This document shows, piece after piece, positions 11,620 through 22,767 of a stretch of DNA of 64,000 nt (position 1 is the first letter of the stretch; each line of letters starts with the position of its first letter). Source of the stretch: Stomorhina lunata. Its lineage: Eukaryota > Arthropoda > Insecta > Diptera > Rhiniidae. The position numbers were made by a program, and so were the translations under genes. The DNA lies in assembly GCA_933228675.1 (NCBI GenBank), contig OW121743.1, positions 96,473,998-96,537,997 of the forward strand, written 5' to 3'. Under the pieces are notes generated by a model. It was not told the origin of the DNA. It saw only the letters and a list, made by a program, of their open reading frames with translations, and did no database searches.

Positions 11620-12698
11620 ACTAAAATCATGTAATACCCTACACCACTAAAAATATATCGCCGTGCGGGAGTTTATGTGATCTATTCGCCATTTTACATA
11701 TTTTGAGTTAATGATGCCACTTTTGCTTTTCGACCCTATCCGTTTTCGGCTATCTCGTCTAGTTTCTGAGGTAAATAGTGATTGTTTTGTTCTATGTCCT
11801 GCAAAACTGAGTTTTTTGTGCTATTTTGCTCTACACGCCAAGTATATGGTGTAAAAATCTCAAATTCTATTCAAAAGATTTTAAGAAAAATTAAGTTAAA
11901 ACCTTAAGATCGATTTTCTCAAAATGCATTTTTGGCGATTTAAAAAATAAAAAGTTTTCTTGATGATTGTACAATAAAATATTTTCTTAAATGAATTTCT
12001 AAATTTTATGACTTTATGGAAAGCTTTGAGTTCTGTTTTAGATTATATTATCTTTGTAGTAAAAAATATATCCCAATTGCTTAAAATTTTGCTAAAATCA
12101 AAAATACTTCCATTGTTTCCCATACAAATGAGTATGTGACTCATTTCGATGAAGGATTTCCGATAGTCCTAGGTATATCAAAAGCTTTTAATATCATTCG
12201 AAAAACATTAAAGAGTACATTTTTTAGATTTTTTCGTGGTATAGAAAAGACATTAAACGCTTGTGGTAAAAATCTACGAAAAAAATAAAGTGTTTTTTTT
12301 GCAAACCGTGACTTGAAATTTGACTTTATATTTCGGAAAAACTGTACAGGGTATATAAACATTTTTTTGCTGTTGTAAAGTCTATTGCATTGTTTATGTA
12401 AAACAATTTAAACTTTTCAAAAAAGAAAACCCAAATGACCTTTTTTTGCAATTCAATTTTGGTATATAGAAAAAAAAATTACATTTTTTATAAAATTCGA
12501 TTTTCTGGGTCGTTTATGAATTTCGGCTACTTTTTATTTTTAAAATCTAAAGAGAATATATGGGACTATATAAATGCATTTCAAGAAGTTGCAAAATCGG
12601 CTTTAAAAATTACAGAAATTTCGTTCAATGCTGTACGTAAAGCGAATATTGAAATTTTGGTTTAAAATCATCTTAGAATCTCATTATCTACTAATATA

Positions 12699-12812
12699 TG
12701 TGACCCGGTATATGAAACGGTGGCTTATGACTCAAAAACAAATTTGGTTAATTTTTCGAAATTTTGTTTTTGAGTCATAAGCCATATTTCCCTTTTCATA
12801 GACCGGGTCACA
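12699..12812. mobile_element. Foldback MITE, TGTGACCCGG termini, TA target
   Basis: A 114 bp, nearly complete palindrome. The left arm begins TGTGACCCGG and continues GGCTTATGACTCAAAAACAAA; the right arm is its reverse complement, ending CCGGGTCACA. TA dinucleotides at 12697-12698 and 12813-12814 flank it, as for Tc1/mariner-type target duplication. A related copy is at 51085-51233. There is no coding capacity, so any mobilisation would have depended on a transposase encoded elsewhere. Confidence 0.82.
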
Positions 12813-13257
12813 TACATAAAATAAAACATTAACTTTCGATAAAAAATTTCTTGGTAGAAATAAAAAAATTGATGTTGAGACAAAAATGCCCGTTTTTTTG
12901 GTCAGCAAAAAATGTTCAACTTTGAAAATTTTTCAACATTAAACAGTTCAAGATATTTGACAACGGTTTTCACTGTTTTATTTCCTAGACTGCTGGCTGT
13001 ATGTCAGTATTTTTTAAATTATGGGCCTAATATCGAATGCACTATGGGCCAAAAACTAAAAAAAGTCAAAGAGAAAAATTATGAATGAAATGAAATACTT
13101 AAAACTCATAACAGTTATTATAGTATCCTATCTTTGCTTCTTCAAGCTCATTCCAAAATGTAAAAAGCCAACTATATTGGACAATAATTGAAAGAGCCAC
13201 ACTTTGACGATTTTTAACCATAACTGTTAAAACTTTTATCGTAAAAGTCAGATAATA

Positions 13258-13452
13258 AAAGTTATTTTTGACTTTTATTTTTTTCGAGCAGAAAAAAAGT
13301 TATTTTTTGACTTTTATTTTTTGAATAAAAATAACAATTATTTTTTTACTTTTATTTTTTCCAGTAAAAATAAAAGTTATTTTTTAACTTTAATTTTTTC
13401 GAGAAAAAATACTTGTTATTTTGGACTTTTATTTTTTCGAGCAGAAATAAGT
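13258..13452. repeat. Short tandem repeat, about 39 bp unit, five copies
   Basis: Five diverged copies of a unit that reads roughly GTTATTTTTGACTTTTATTT followed by TTTCGAGCAGAAA, beginning near 13260, 13298, 13333, 13374 and 13414. The spacing varies from 35 to 41 bp. Confidence 0.7.
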
Positions 13453-13762
13453 TAGACTTGTTTAAATTCGTGATAAATTTGTTCAAAAAATAACTTTTCA
13501 GTGAAAATAATTAGCATATGCTCAAAAGTTGAGTTTTGCAATCATAATTGGGGTTGAATACACAAAAACAACCTTTATTTCTTAGCTCAGTTTTTACCAA
13601 AATAGATGAAAAATCCAAATTCTAGAGGAAGGCTCTTAAAGTCATAGACCGTTCTAAATAATTTCGGTAGAAAAAGTCCAACTATCGGAATTTAAGATTT
13701 GCACCATCATTTATATTTTGAGTTAATATATATCGAAAATTGAAGTTTTGAGATATGAATAT

Positions 13763-14345
13763 GAATTTATGAATTAATATATTGGTAATAGGTTTATTAT
13801 AGAAGAAGGACGAATATTAAAAAAATATTGTTAAATTCAGAAGATTTGACGTTTTTTCTACTAAGCTCTTTTTCGAAACTGAAATTTGCATTGAACTGGA
13901 CCTTAAGTGACTTTAAGCGGTTCTGATTAAATAAAAAGTGTGTAGTTTTATGTAAACATAAGTAATTTAAGAAGAATGATTTTATTTATTCAAGGTCAAC
14001 ATTTATACAGCTTAAGTGAAGTTTAGTGAAATCGTTATATGATGAAAGAAAAATATGAATATGTACACAAAAATATGTGTACATAAGTTGTTTTGATCAA
14101 TGCATTATTGTTTCAAAAAACTTAAGCTAAAAAGTAAGCGTACAAAGCGTTGACAAAAACCCCAATTTTTAAAAACGGACTAAAAACCTTTAAGAGCTTT
14201 TGTTTCTGTAATGCAATAGACGCCTTAATTCTCTCTTATGTCGACTTAAGCAACCCTTCCATAATGCCATAGATATAATCATCCATGAGTGAGTTTTTTA
14301 TTGGATCTAGGCTAGATGTGGGCTAATTGTTACAAAATTGTATAC
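13763..14345. repeat. Dispersed repeat B, copy 1
   Basis: Aligns by eye with 50872-51540 over most of its length. Shared landmarks are AATTTATGAATTAATATATT at the start, TTGTTAAATTCAGAAGAT, TAGTTTTATGTAAACATAAG, AAAAAACTTAAGCTAAAAAG, and CTTAATT then CTCTCTTAT near the end. It contains the uninterrupted site ATCGTTATATGATG (14031-14044) that in the other copy is split by a MITE. Similarity ends close to where the SINE at 14359 begins. Element class unknown; no coding frame. Confidence 0.75.
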
Positions 14346-14358
14346 AATAGTTGATGTT

Positions 14359-14576
14359 GTGTACCGCAGTGGTATAGCAGTTTAGTCATCCGTCTTGTAT
14401 ACCAGAGGTTCCAAGTTCGATCCCCGGTCAGACCCAGCTGAAAAAAAATACATTTTCAAAAACAAAAGCGGTACATCTCATGACTCAGCTAGCCACTGGT
14501 TATTGAGTATAAGACTATGTAAACCTTCTTCAATTAATGCGAAGTTAAAACGTGGGACTCTTTCTAATGAGTATAA
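14359..14576 (+). mobile_element. tRNA-derived SINE-like element, copy 1
   Basis: The head resembles a tRNA gene: a box-A-like GTGGTATAGCAG near 14369-14380 and a box-B-like GGTTCCAAGTTCGATCCC at 14407-14424, the two internal promoter blocks of RNA polymerase III. A 3' body with AGCTAGCCACTGGTTATTGA (14489-14508) follows. Both head and body recur in reverse orientation at 62608-62809, and the head recurs at 48774-48900, so this is a family. The 5' TGTACCGC is complementary to GCGGTACA about 100 bases downstream. No target duplication could be fixed. Confidence 0.75.
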
Positions 14577-14965
14577 ATAGAATTGGCTCATTGTCTGAGA
14601 GAAGTACCCGCTGTTCCAATTGGAATGTTATCGTGGGAATTATACATATAAAGTTGATAGTAGGAGGATTTGGTATAGCGTAAATTGAATTTTATATGTT
14701 CCTAAAATTACATTTGTTGGCACAGAAGTTTCTAGCAAAATTATATGCTACTGACAGACATCCTTCAGTTTGTTTTAAACGACATAAATACTTCAAGGCT
14801 CATCTTATATTTTTGATTTTAACAAAACATAAACGCAATATCCATAAAGTGGTGTAGGGTATTTAAAAGACCTCTTCATTTAACAAAAAAAAAAGTGGTG
14901 TATGTTTAAAAAAACTAAAATCATGAATAAAATTCACGCAACCTATCGTGACTTTCTATGCACAG

Positions 14966-15384
14966 AACAATTTTTAACCAACAACAACCAAATCAAAAAT
15001 ATCCACTAACAAACAACAGCTTTTTAATTAAGTGCTGGCAAGTGTTTGATTACAAATGTATAAACAAGAACCATTTAGTAGACGTGGTAGTTTAAGATCC
15101 TTACGCAGTGCCCCCTTACTTAGTACCGTTTTAGAGAGTACACTATCATTATCGCGTATACATCCGATTGCTTCATTGGAATTACCCGGACTCGATTACC
15201 TGCACACCGTTCAATCTCAGTCGGCTCTACAAACTCATCACTCAGATTTGGGAACTTCGTTGCGTAGTGGTATAGCAGCGGTGACCGCAACCACAGCTGG
15301 TACACAATCACAAACAGCATTAAAAACACGGCTGGGAATTCAGGGTTCGGTACGTGAAACTAAACGAGCAAAAGGACCACAACG
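14966..15384 (+). CDS. 5' coding exon of an unrecognised protein (N-terminal 110 residues)
   Basis: This is the only segment with clear coding character, being much richer in G+C than its surroundings. The acceptor is TTTCTATGCACAG, ending at 14965; 90 bases of leader follow to an ATG at 15056 in a good insect context (ACAAATG). The frame stays open to CAACG|GTATGT (GT at 15385-15386), leaving 109 full codons plus two bases of an arginine codon; the open frame continuing to 15445 is intron read-through. The peptide starts MYKQEPFSRRGSLRSLRSAP, is rich in Ser, Leu, Thr and Ala, and ends basic (KTRLGIQGSVRETKRAKGPQ). Residues 9-12 (RRGS) fit a basophilic kinase (PKA-type) site. No signal peptide, membrane segment or known domain is seen; I expect a disordered N-terminus of a longer intracellular protein. 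Identity unknown; the splice sites are inferred. Confidence 0.7.
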
Positions 15385-16109
15385 GTATGTAAAAGTGATA
15401 GACACAAAAAAAAAAACACTAATAAAAAACAGAAAAAATCCTTAATTTATACACAAATATTTGTTTTAAAAAACGTTTCATTTGAAATTATCAAATATTT
15501 ATGCATTGAGCACATGGTCAATTAAATAGTTTATTTATTAAAAAAAAAAAACTATAAAATATTTGAAAATATTTTTTCCCTTTAATTTAAGGTGTGTTAG
15601 CAACAATATTATTATTAAATCACCTGACATGTGAAACGTTTTATTATGGCAAAATTTGCATTTACAATTTTTTTGTTCTTTTCGCTTTGTAAATTTGAAT
15701 AAATCATTTTATATTTTATTTTAATTTTTATATAAACGAATATCTGTTAGCTATTTTTCTTGTATTTTTATTAAGGTTGCATATTAAACGAATATTTATC
15801 ATAATCATTTTATTTACAATGCAAATGTCATGCCATGCTTTCGGTTTTTGTCATAGATTTATATATTACAATTTTCTTTTACAAATGTTTAATTGAATTA
15901 TGGTTCGTGAAAAAAAAAGTTTTAGGAATAAAATTTACGCCATTTAAAGGTATTTAAATTTTAAAATGTTAATATTTTTTCTAAATATAGAGGAAAACAT
16001 ATTATTGAAATAAAATACAGATGATATAGAGCGTATGATTAATTTTTGGAAATTTACATACGTGACGTATGATTGATTTTAAATTAAACCAAATAAAAGT
16101 GTTATATTA
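15385..16109 (+). other. Start of downstream intron
   Basis: Begins with the donor GTATGTAAAAG. AT-rich with several A and T runs; no second exon is recognised. Strong composition drop from the exon. Confidence 0.5.
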
Positions 16110-17960
16110 GAATCTCATATACCCACCCTCAAATTGTGTTAAATTTAGAAACATATCTCACATATCTACGAGGATGCAGCTTTCCTTCAAAATGTGGACC
16201 AAATTCGAATAAGTTTGTTACGCTATTTGGTAAAATCTTTAGACTATATTTGCATTTTGTCTCTTAACCAGATATAGTTTTATATTAATAAGCCGTTAAA
16301 TACTTTTCGTTGCGCTTATTAGTTAGGCCAAACACTTTGATAGGAATAAGCCAGATCCATGTATTTTGTTAAGAGTTCCTAATGCATAAACCGTATATAA
16401 AGTTGGACTTAATATTGATTGATAGATAATTATAATTTCGTTGGTGCAATCTTCATATAAATAATGTACCTCATAATCTTTTTGAATGTATATATAAAAA
16501 ATGGATGTTTTATATATAAAAACTATAGTAAAATGGCGACCGATTGTCACAAAGTTTTATCCATTAGCTGTTATATATATAAAATTTACTTATGGAAAAT
16601 TTAGTAGCCACAGATAAGATAGTTTATAATTAAATGACTTTTAACTTGCGTTTGTGCCATTTCAGTGATTTCCGATAATGGTTTTTATATGAAAGCTATA
16701 GTTAAATATCGACCAATTCCTACAAAATTTTATATACTGACCAATAAAATCTCTCTATTCTAAATGCCATATCTATTATAATTGGATTGAATTTATCAGC
16801 ATTTATGTGATTCCCGGGGTGGGCGATTTCGCCCATTTTTATTGCACAACTTTCTGAATAATTCGAAAATACTTTTGTAAAATTTTTTTACGTCAAGGCT
16901 CTATCGCTTTAGATCGACTAAGAATTGATTTTTGGAAATTTTGCCGTAAAGGGTAAAAAGGGGAAAAAATATTAAATGTATATTTCCGAAAGTAATAGGT
17001 ATAAAAGCAAAATTTAAACTACATTTTGAACAGCTGTAAAAATAAGCGGGCAGGTGTTTGGTACTTTTTTGAAACTATGCCTGAAGGGGGTAAAAAAGGG
17101 TGAAAATAGTATTTTTTGGTATAGAAAAGTACTGCAATCAATAGATGTGGAAAAAATATTGAATACGTATTTGGTACTTTTTTTCAGTTTTGGGGGCAAC
17201 ATAGGTAAAAAAGGGATACAATGAAAACTTATAAAGTAATATGAATAGAAACAAAATGTTAACTGCGTTTTTGTGAAATGTACTAAATTTAATTGATACT
17301 AAAAAGTACCAAATATGCATATGGAACTTTTTGAAATTGGCGAAAAATATTGGTAATGCTATAACTTTTAAACAAATGATTGTTTATCTGTCTGTATGTC
17401 CCTTAAAGAATAGTAAACTAAGCATTTGATCATGCTATGAACTATAGAAAAGTTTTTGCGGAAGAGCCGACGAAGGTTTCTTAGTAGGTATGAACAATTT
17501 CCGACAGGTGGCGCCATTATTAGTAAAACTATAATGCATGCGACGACAAAGGTTTCTTAGTTAGTATGACAAATTTTCGGCAGGTGGCGCCACTGGTAAT
17601 TACTCAAACTGTATAGAATCGTAAACTGTTCATATAATCATGTGCTGATCGGACAAAATGAATAAAACGATTCAAAATTATTTGGATATTTGCATACATT
17701 TATTTTTGTTGGCTACTACTTTATAAAATAAAATATATGAAAGATTTAAAATTTATTTGGTCAACCAGGTACTTTGATTAGACAGATTGATTAAACAGAC
17801 AGACACACAGACAGTCGACAGACTGACAGACAGACAGACAGACAATCGTCTTAGAGTTTCATAAGGACTTAGATTATACATCCCTTTTGGTTTTTAAGCC
17901 AATATTAAGGAAGTTACAAACGGAATGACAAACTTAATATACCCCTATTTATTTTGATGG
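16110..17960 (+). repeat. Dispersed repeat family A, longest copy
   Basis: A degenerate, moderately repetitive block. Its start (CATATACCCACC then TCTACGAGG) matches 58448 onward at clearly high similarity. Its middle (about 16810-17340, with GATCGACTAAGAATTGATTT and repeated AGTACCAAA/TTTGGTACTTTTT words) matches the reverse complement of 49600-49990. Its later part (about 17400-17790, including ATCGGACAAAATGAATAAAA and GGTCAACCAGGTACTTT) matches the reverse complement of 63720-64000. Near its end is a short (CAGA)n tract (about 17797-17852) at the place where the 59 kb copy has a long one. Two similar segments containing GGTTTCTTAGT and CAGGTGGCGCCA repeat at about 17470-17515 and 17545-17595. 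No intact frame; family class unknown. Confidence 0.75.
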
Positions 17961-17990
17961 TGGATATAAAAAATCAATAATCGACTGTAC

Positions 17991-18460
17991 ATTAGGGTGA
18001 CAATTTTGTCTATAAAAGAAAATGTTTTTCGAATTATATATCTTTTTCAACGGAATATTGTAACAATAGGTCTAAAAGTTTAGTTCTGAAAATTTGAGCC
18101 AAATCGGACAACGTTCTATTGGCGCGCATCGGGTCCAAAGTTTAAGAGCCCATTTATATGGTGGAAAATGACTTATTTTTTTATTTTTGAGAAATTTAAA
18201 CCAAAAACTAAAAACAATAAATAACGAAATATTAAAGAAAACTAACACAGCTTTTTTTCAAATAGTTAAAAACAAAAATCCATGAAGTAGTTTTGGAGTT
18301 ATTTCATTTTTCCCAGGAAAATGCATGTTCTTGAAAACGCGCCTAAGGATATGCAATAAAAATTTTATATTGTAAATAAAGAAATTTAAAAATTAGGCAT
18401 TATTTATCATTAAATGACTCGTTAGTATGGAATTGTTCAAAATATTTTAGAGCTCTTGAT
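17991..18460 (+). repeat. Dispersed repeat C, copy 1
   Basis: Begins with ATTAGGGTGA, the same terminal word as at 6053, and is preceded by GTAC. The segment at about 18290-18440, with CATGTTCTTGA and GCCTAAGGATATG, matches 33035-33160. The middle carries AATCGGACAACGTTCTATTG. No right terminus was identified with confidence (a CACCCTCA at about 18698 is possible). No coding frame. Confidence 0.5.
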
Positions 18461-20099
18461 AAAATAATCCATATCCCTCCCGCCTTAATTTTTCTCAATA
18501 CCTGCGTTAACCACTGAAAATAAAACTTTATATAACTCAATTCAGTCCCTTAACAATTTCACATTCTATATTTTTTTAAACTCACTTTAATTTATTTATT
18601 TTAAATCTCATTATCAACACTAACGGAAAAAATCTGTTTTAATTTTACATTTAAAAAAAAAAACTCAACTCGAAAATTCCCAGCAATATACGTCTGTCAC
18701 CCTCAAGCATATAAACTGACACATTTATAGTTAATGATATTTATTTTCGTTATTTTTGACTTTTTTTCTCTCGCTTATACGTAACTGGATAAGCAAAGCA
18801 TTTCCGCTTCATCTACATTAACAATCAAAAATGAAAAAAAAACGAATACACAAACATTTGAAGGGAGGAGGTTGGAAAAAAAAGGAAAATGCCTTTAGGT
18901 AAGGTAATGTCAAATAATGTGGCGGCTTGAATCGTTGGCAATAAATGATGCTCGAAAAAAAAAAGTATTTATAAGCTTCATTGCCAATAATATTAAGTTC
19001 CAGTTTCAATGGGAAGCAAAAAATAGGATTTTTTTTATTTTACTCGTCCTGTGCTGGCTATTGAATCTGTTAAGAAAAAAGTAAATCATTAATGCTACAA
19101 CAGGCATTAAAAGCTGTCTGTTATCAGCTTTAGGCTATAGTAACGTAATTTAATGGTTTACGTGATATACTTTTTCACACAGAAAAAAAAAAAAAAATTC
19201 GCTTAAAGAAAATTTTTCCATAACCAAAAAAAACTTCAAAATTACATTATCCATTTAAATTTTGATTTTTTTCCTAAATTCTTTCAGATTATTTTCTTTG
19301 TACCGAAACTGTATTTACAATGTAAAACCTGTCAATTTAATCAGTTTAATTCTGGTACTTTGTTGCTAGAGATTGTTTTCTTATACAAAGATATTTTGTG
19401 GCATGTCTAAGTGTTTGTGTTGGTTTCTTAGTTTGTATAGGCATTATTGATTAACAATTTTCCCAAGTCTTGCCTTGACTTACTCTTGTTTTCTAGTTTA
19501 TACAATTCCTGTAGATACTTTTTGCTTTTTAAGTCTCTTGCTTTCAATATTAAATTGAATTGACTTTAAACGTTTTGTTTACGAAATTTTCTGGGATGCA
19601 AAAGACTTCAGGGTAATTTAGTTAAGACTCTAGGGAATAAATAAAGTCATTGTTTTAATAAAATTTTATTAAAATATACTACAGGAATGAAAAAAGAAAA
19701 AGGAATGAAAAAATAATCTTTGTTTATGGAGTCTTAGAAGTTGATGATTTGAAAAGTTTATTATTGAATTTGTGATTTTTTTTCTTTAAAATTCCAAAGT
19801 ATTTCAATTAAAGTAATACTTCTTATCATTATCGGTAAACTTTCTTTAACAACATATTGGATAAATGTTTAATAGCAATCAAAGGAATTTAAAGATAAGT
19901 GATAAAACAAGTGAAAGCAAAATGGGCATGAAAAGAGGAATGTAAAAACATTATTTTAATCTCAGTAAAGGAAATCAATGACCGACAAACCGGAAATGTT
20001 TAATAATCTTTGCTTTAAAGACTTTCTGGGGAAAAATTTCCTCATTTATGAACAAAACTGTGATCAGAAAATTCTTATTAAAAAACCAAAGATATAATA
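18461..20099. other. AT-rich, no gene seen
   Basis: Unique AT-rich sequence with poly-A runs. I see no exon with convincing splice sites, no array and no terminal repeats. Confidence 0.5.
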
Positions 20100-21916
20100 C
20101 ATACAAAAATTTTCAAAAATTTCAAAAATTTTCTTTAAATATTAAAAAAATTTTAATCAGCAATTTTTCTATAAATAAAAATTACTATAATCCAAATTAA
20201 AATTTATCGAACGCAAAGTACGATCCCATTTCAATAAAATTTTATATATGAATCTTTTCAGGTTTTATGGCGGTTTAAAAAAGGCTTTTTTCAAAACATT
20301 TGTTATAACTTTTCAAAACAATGATAAAATATTTTTTAAATTCATTTCGATTTTTGTACCGAAAATATACTTATGGTTTACAAACATAATTCGTAATGAC
20401 TGTGTTTGTGAAATAATGTGAGATTTTCGATCTGTCAAGGAATAAGTAATTTCCACAAATATTTTTTTGCCCTTATCAATAAATTGTCTGTTACATTAAT
20501 AAATAAATGTAACAGATCGAGATCAAATGCAGATAATTTTTCCTTTTGAATAAATCTCTTATTAAAAAAATTCTATGGAAAATATTTAGTATCGAAAAGT
20601 ATTAAAATTTTGTACAAAAAACATTTAATATCGCAAATTTTCTTTGATAAAATTTTAATATTAAAAATTCTTCTATCAACATATCAAAAACTTTTTAGCA
20701 GATTTTAATATAGAAAATATCAAATATAAAAAAGTTTAATGAAAATATTTGAATATAAAAAATCCGTAAAAATATAAAAAAAAAAATTCTATAAGAATGA
20801 GAAATGAGAAAAATTTTAAAATTGAAAATTTTTATCCACAAAAAAATTCTAAATTAAAATTTTATAAGATATAATTTAATATCAAACATTATTCTATGTG
20901 AAATTTTTTATAAGAAAAATTTAAAATATTGAAAATTTGTCTCTGAGAAAATTTTAACATAAAAAAATTCTTCTTTATGAATATCGAAATTTCTTTTATG
21001 AGAAACATTTTAATATCGAAATTATTTAATGAGAATAGCAAAATTGCATTTTTTTATGAAAAAATTTTAAATATGGAATTTTTTTTTATGAGAATTTTCA
21101 ATAAGAAAAATTTTAAAATTTAAAGATTTTCCACGAGAAAATTTTTACTTTCAAAAATTCTTCTTTGCGAATGAGAATAGCAAAATTACAATTTTTTATG
21201 AAAAACTTTATATATGGAAATTTTTTCTATAAGAAATTTCTATCAGAAAAATTTTGAATGTTAAAGATTTTCTATGAGAAAACATATAAATTTTTTATGA
21301 GAAAAATTTTAAATATCGAAAATTTGTCTATGAAAAAATTTTTAATATCAAAAATTCTACTTTATGCATATCGAAATTTTTTCTGAAAAATATTTTAATA
21401 TCAAAATTATTGTACAAAAAAAGCCAAATTAAAATTTTTTATGAAAAAATTTTAAATATAGAATTTTTTTCCTAAAAGAATTTTCTATAAAAAAAATTTA
21501 AAAATTTCAAATTTTAAAGACTTTGTATAATAACATTTCTAATATAAAAAATTCGAAAATTTTTTTATGAGAAACTTTTTAAAATCAAAATTATTCTATA
21601 AAAATTGCAAAATTACAACTTTTTTAAAAAATTTTATATACGAAAATTTTTTCTATAAAAAATTTCGATCAGAAAAATTTTGAATGTTAAAAATTTTAAT
21701 ACAAAAATATTTACTTTCAAATATTTTTTATAATATATTACATATGATTTTCAATATTGAAATGCAATGAAATGGTTAATTTTTTAAATTTTCAAAGAGA
21801 ATGTAACTTTTTATAAATTTTTAAAGAAAATATTGAAGAAAAATTCAATCCAAAAATTTTGAGTTTTTTATTAAAATTTCCAAAAAATTGTTAATCAAAA
21901 ATTTTTTAAATAAAGA
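20100..21916. repeat. Highly diverged AT-rich tandem repeats
   Basis: Recurrent words such as GAAAAATTTTAA, TATCAAAAATTC and TTTTTTATGAGAA appear with irregular spacing. Longer segments recur: TTTATGAATATCGAAATTT at about 20976 and TTTATGCATATCGAAATTT at about 21362; ATCAGAAAAATTTTGAATGT at about 21242 and 21667. This implies a higher-order unit of roughly 390-425 bp, present twice. It looks like an old, decayed relative of the younger arrays. Confidence 0.65.
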
Positions 21917-22767
21917 AGTTTTCTATAGAGGAATTAGATCTTCTATTAATAAGTAAAAATTTTTTATTACAAACTTCTTTTCGATCTGTCTAAAATAAGG
22001 GACCCTTCGCCTTGTGATAAGGTTTCTTTTGATTTTGTTATAAAAAAAGTTTATTATAACAATAAAAAATTGTAATAAATTGGGATTGTAATAAAATGTT
22101 TGATATTTCATAATTAAAAAAAAAAAAAAACATTTTTAAAATTCTTAACATTAAATTATGATTGTAGGAAAATAATACTCAAAACTTATTCTATAGAAAT
22201 ATTTAAAATTTGTTGACAATAACATTTCTTTGTAGAGAAATTTAAAAATTTGTCCTATATTAACAAAAGTTTCAAAAAAAACTTTATCTTACAAATCTCA
22301 AAAAAATTTATTTTAATTCTCAACAATTTTCAATGATAAATTTTTATCCATAATCTCGAAATATTTGATATTTAGCCACTAAAAACTATTTAATCCTTAA
22401 AAGTTTTAAATTAAAATTATAAAATTTCGATTAAGTTTTCTATAGGAGAATTAGATCTTCTATTAATAAGTAAAAATTTTTGATTACAAACTTCCTTTTG
22501 ATCTGTACGAAATAAGGGACTCTCTTCTATAGAAATGTTAAAAATTTTTTGACAATAACTTTTTTATGTAGAGAAAAGTTAAAAAATTTTTCCTATATTA
22601 ACAAAAGTTTCAAAAAAACTCTATTTTACAAATCTCAAACAAAAATTATAGTAATTCTTACACATTTTTAATGATTTTTTCCAAAATCACCAAATATTTG
22701 ATATTTAGCCACTAAAAAATGTTTATCCACAAAAGTTTTACATGGAATAATTATAAATAAAATTTCG
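21917..22767 (+). repeat. Local tandem duplication (two copies, unequal length)
   Basis: Copy 1 (21917-22433) and copy 2 (22434-22767) share GAATTAGATCTTCTATTAAT, then AAATAAGGGAC, CTATATTAACAAAAGTTTC, and GATATTTAGCCACTAAAAA in the same order. Copy 1 holds about 180 extra bases between AAATAAGGGAC (ending near 22001) and TTCTATAGAAAT (near 22189). Copy 2 passes directly from one to the other. The extra block begins CCTTCGCCTTGTGATAAGG and holds poly-A. Whether it was gained by copy 1 or lost by copy 2 cannot be told here. Confidence 0.8.

Larger units (their letters stand above)
11620..14925. mobile_element. Composite repeat insertion with 16 bp inverted repeat and 12 bp direct repeat
   Basis: AATACCCTACACCACT at 11633-11648 recurs as its exact reverse complement, AGTGGTGTAGGGTATT, at 14848-14863. 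Just outside lies the 12-base word ACTAAAATCATG, at 11620-11631 and again at 14914-14925, as a direct repeat. Together these suggest that about 3.28 kb (11632-14913) was inserted with a 12 bp target duplication. A second, partial AGTGGTGTA follows at about 14894. Inside lie a foldback MITE, a short tandem repeat, a dispersed repeat also found at 50.9-51.5 kb, and a tRNA-like SINE, so the block is a nest of elements. No transposase-like frame remains. The unit as a single element is inference; the repeats are directly visible. Confidence 0.55.

Noticed and set aside
15120..15329. Minus-strand frame opposite the coding exon
   Set aside because: Shadow of the + strand exon, which has the splice sites, start context and coding-like composition.
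15385..15445. Extension of the exon frame to a stop at 15445
   Set aside because: The sequence turns AT-rich immediately after CAACG|GTATGT; I treat it as intron read-through.
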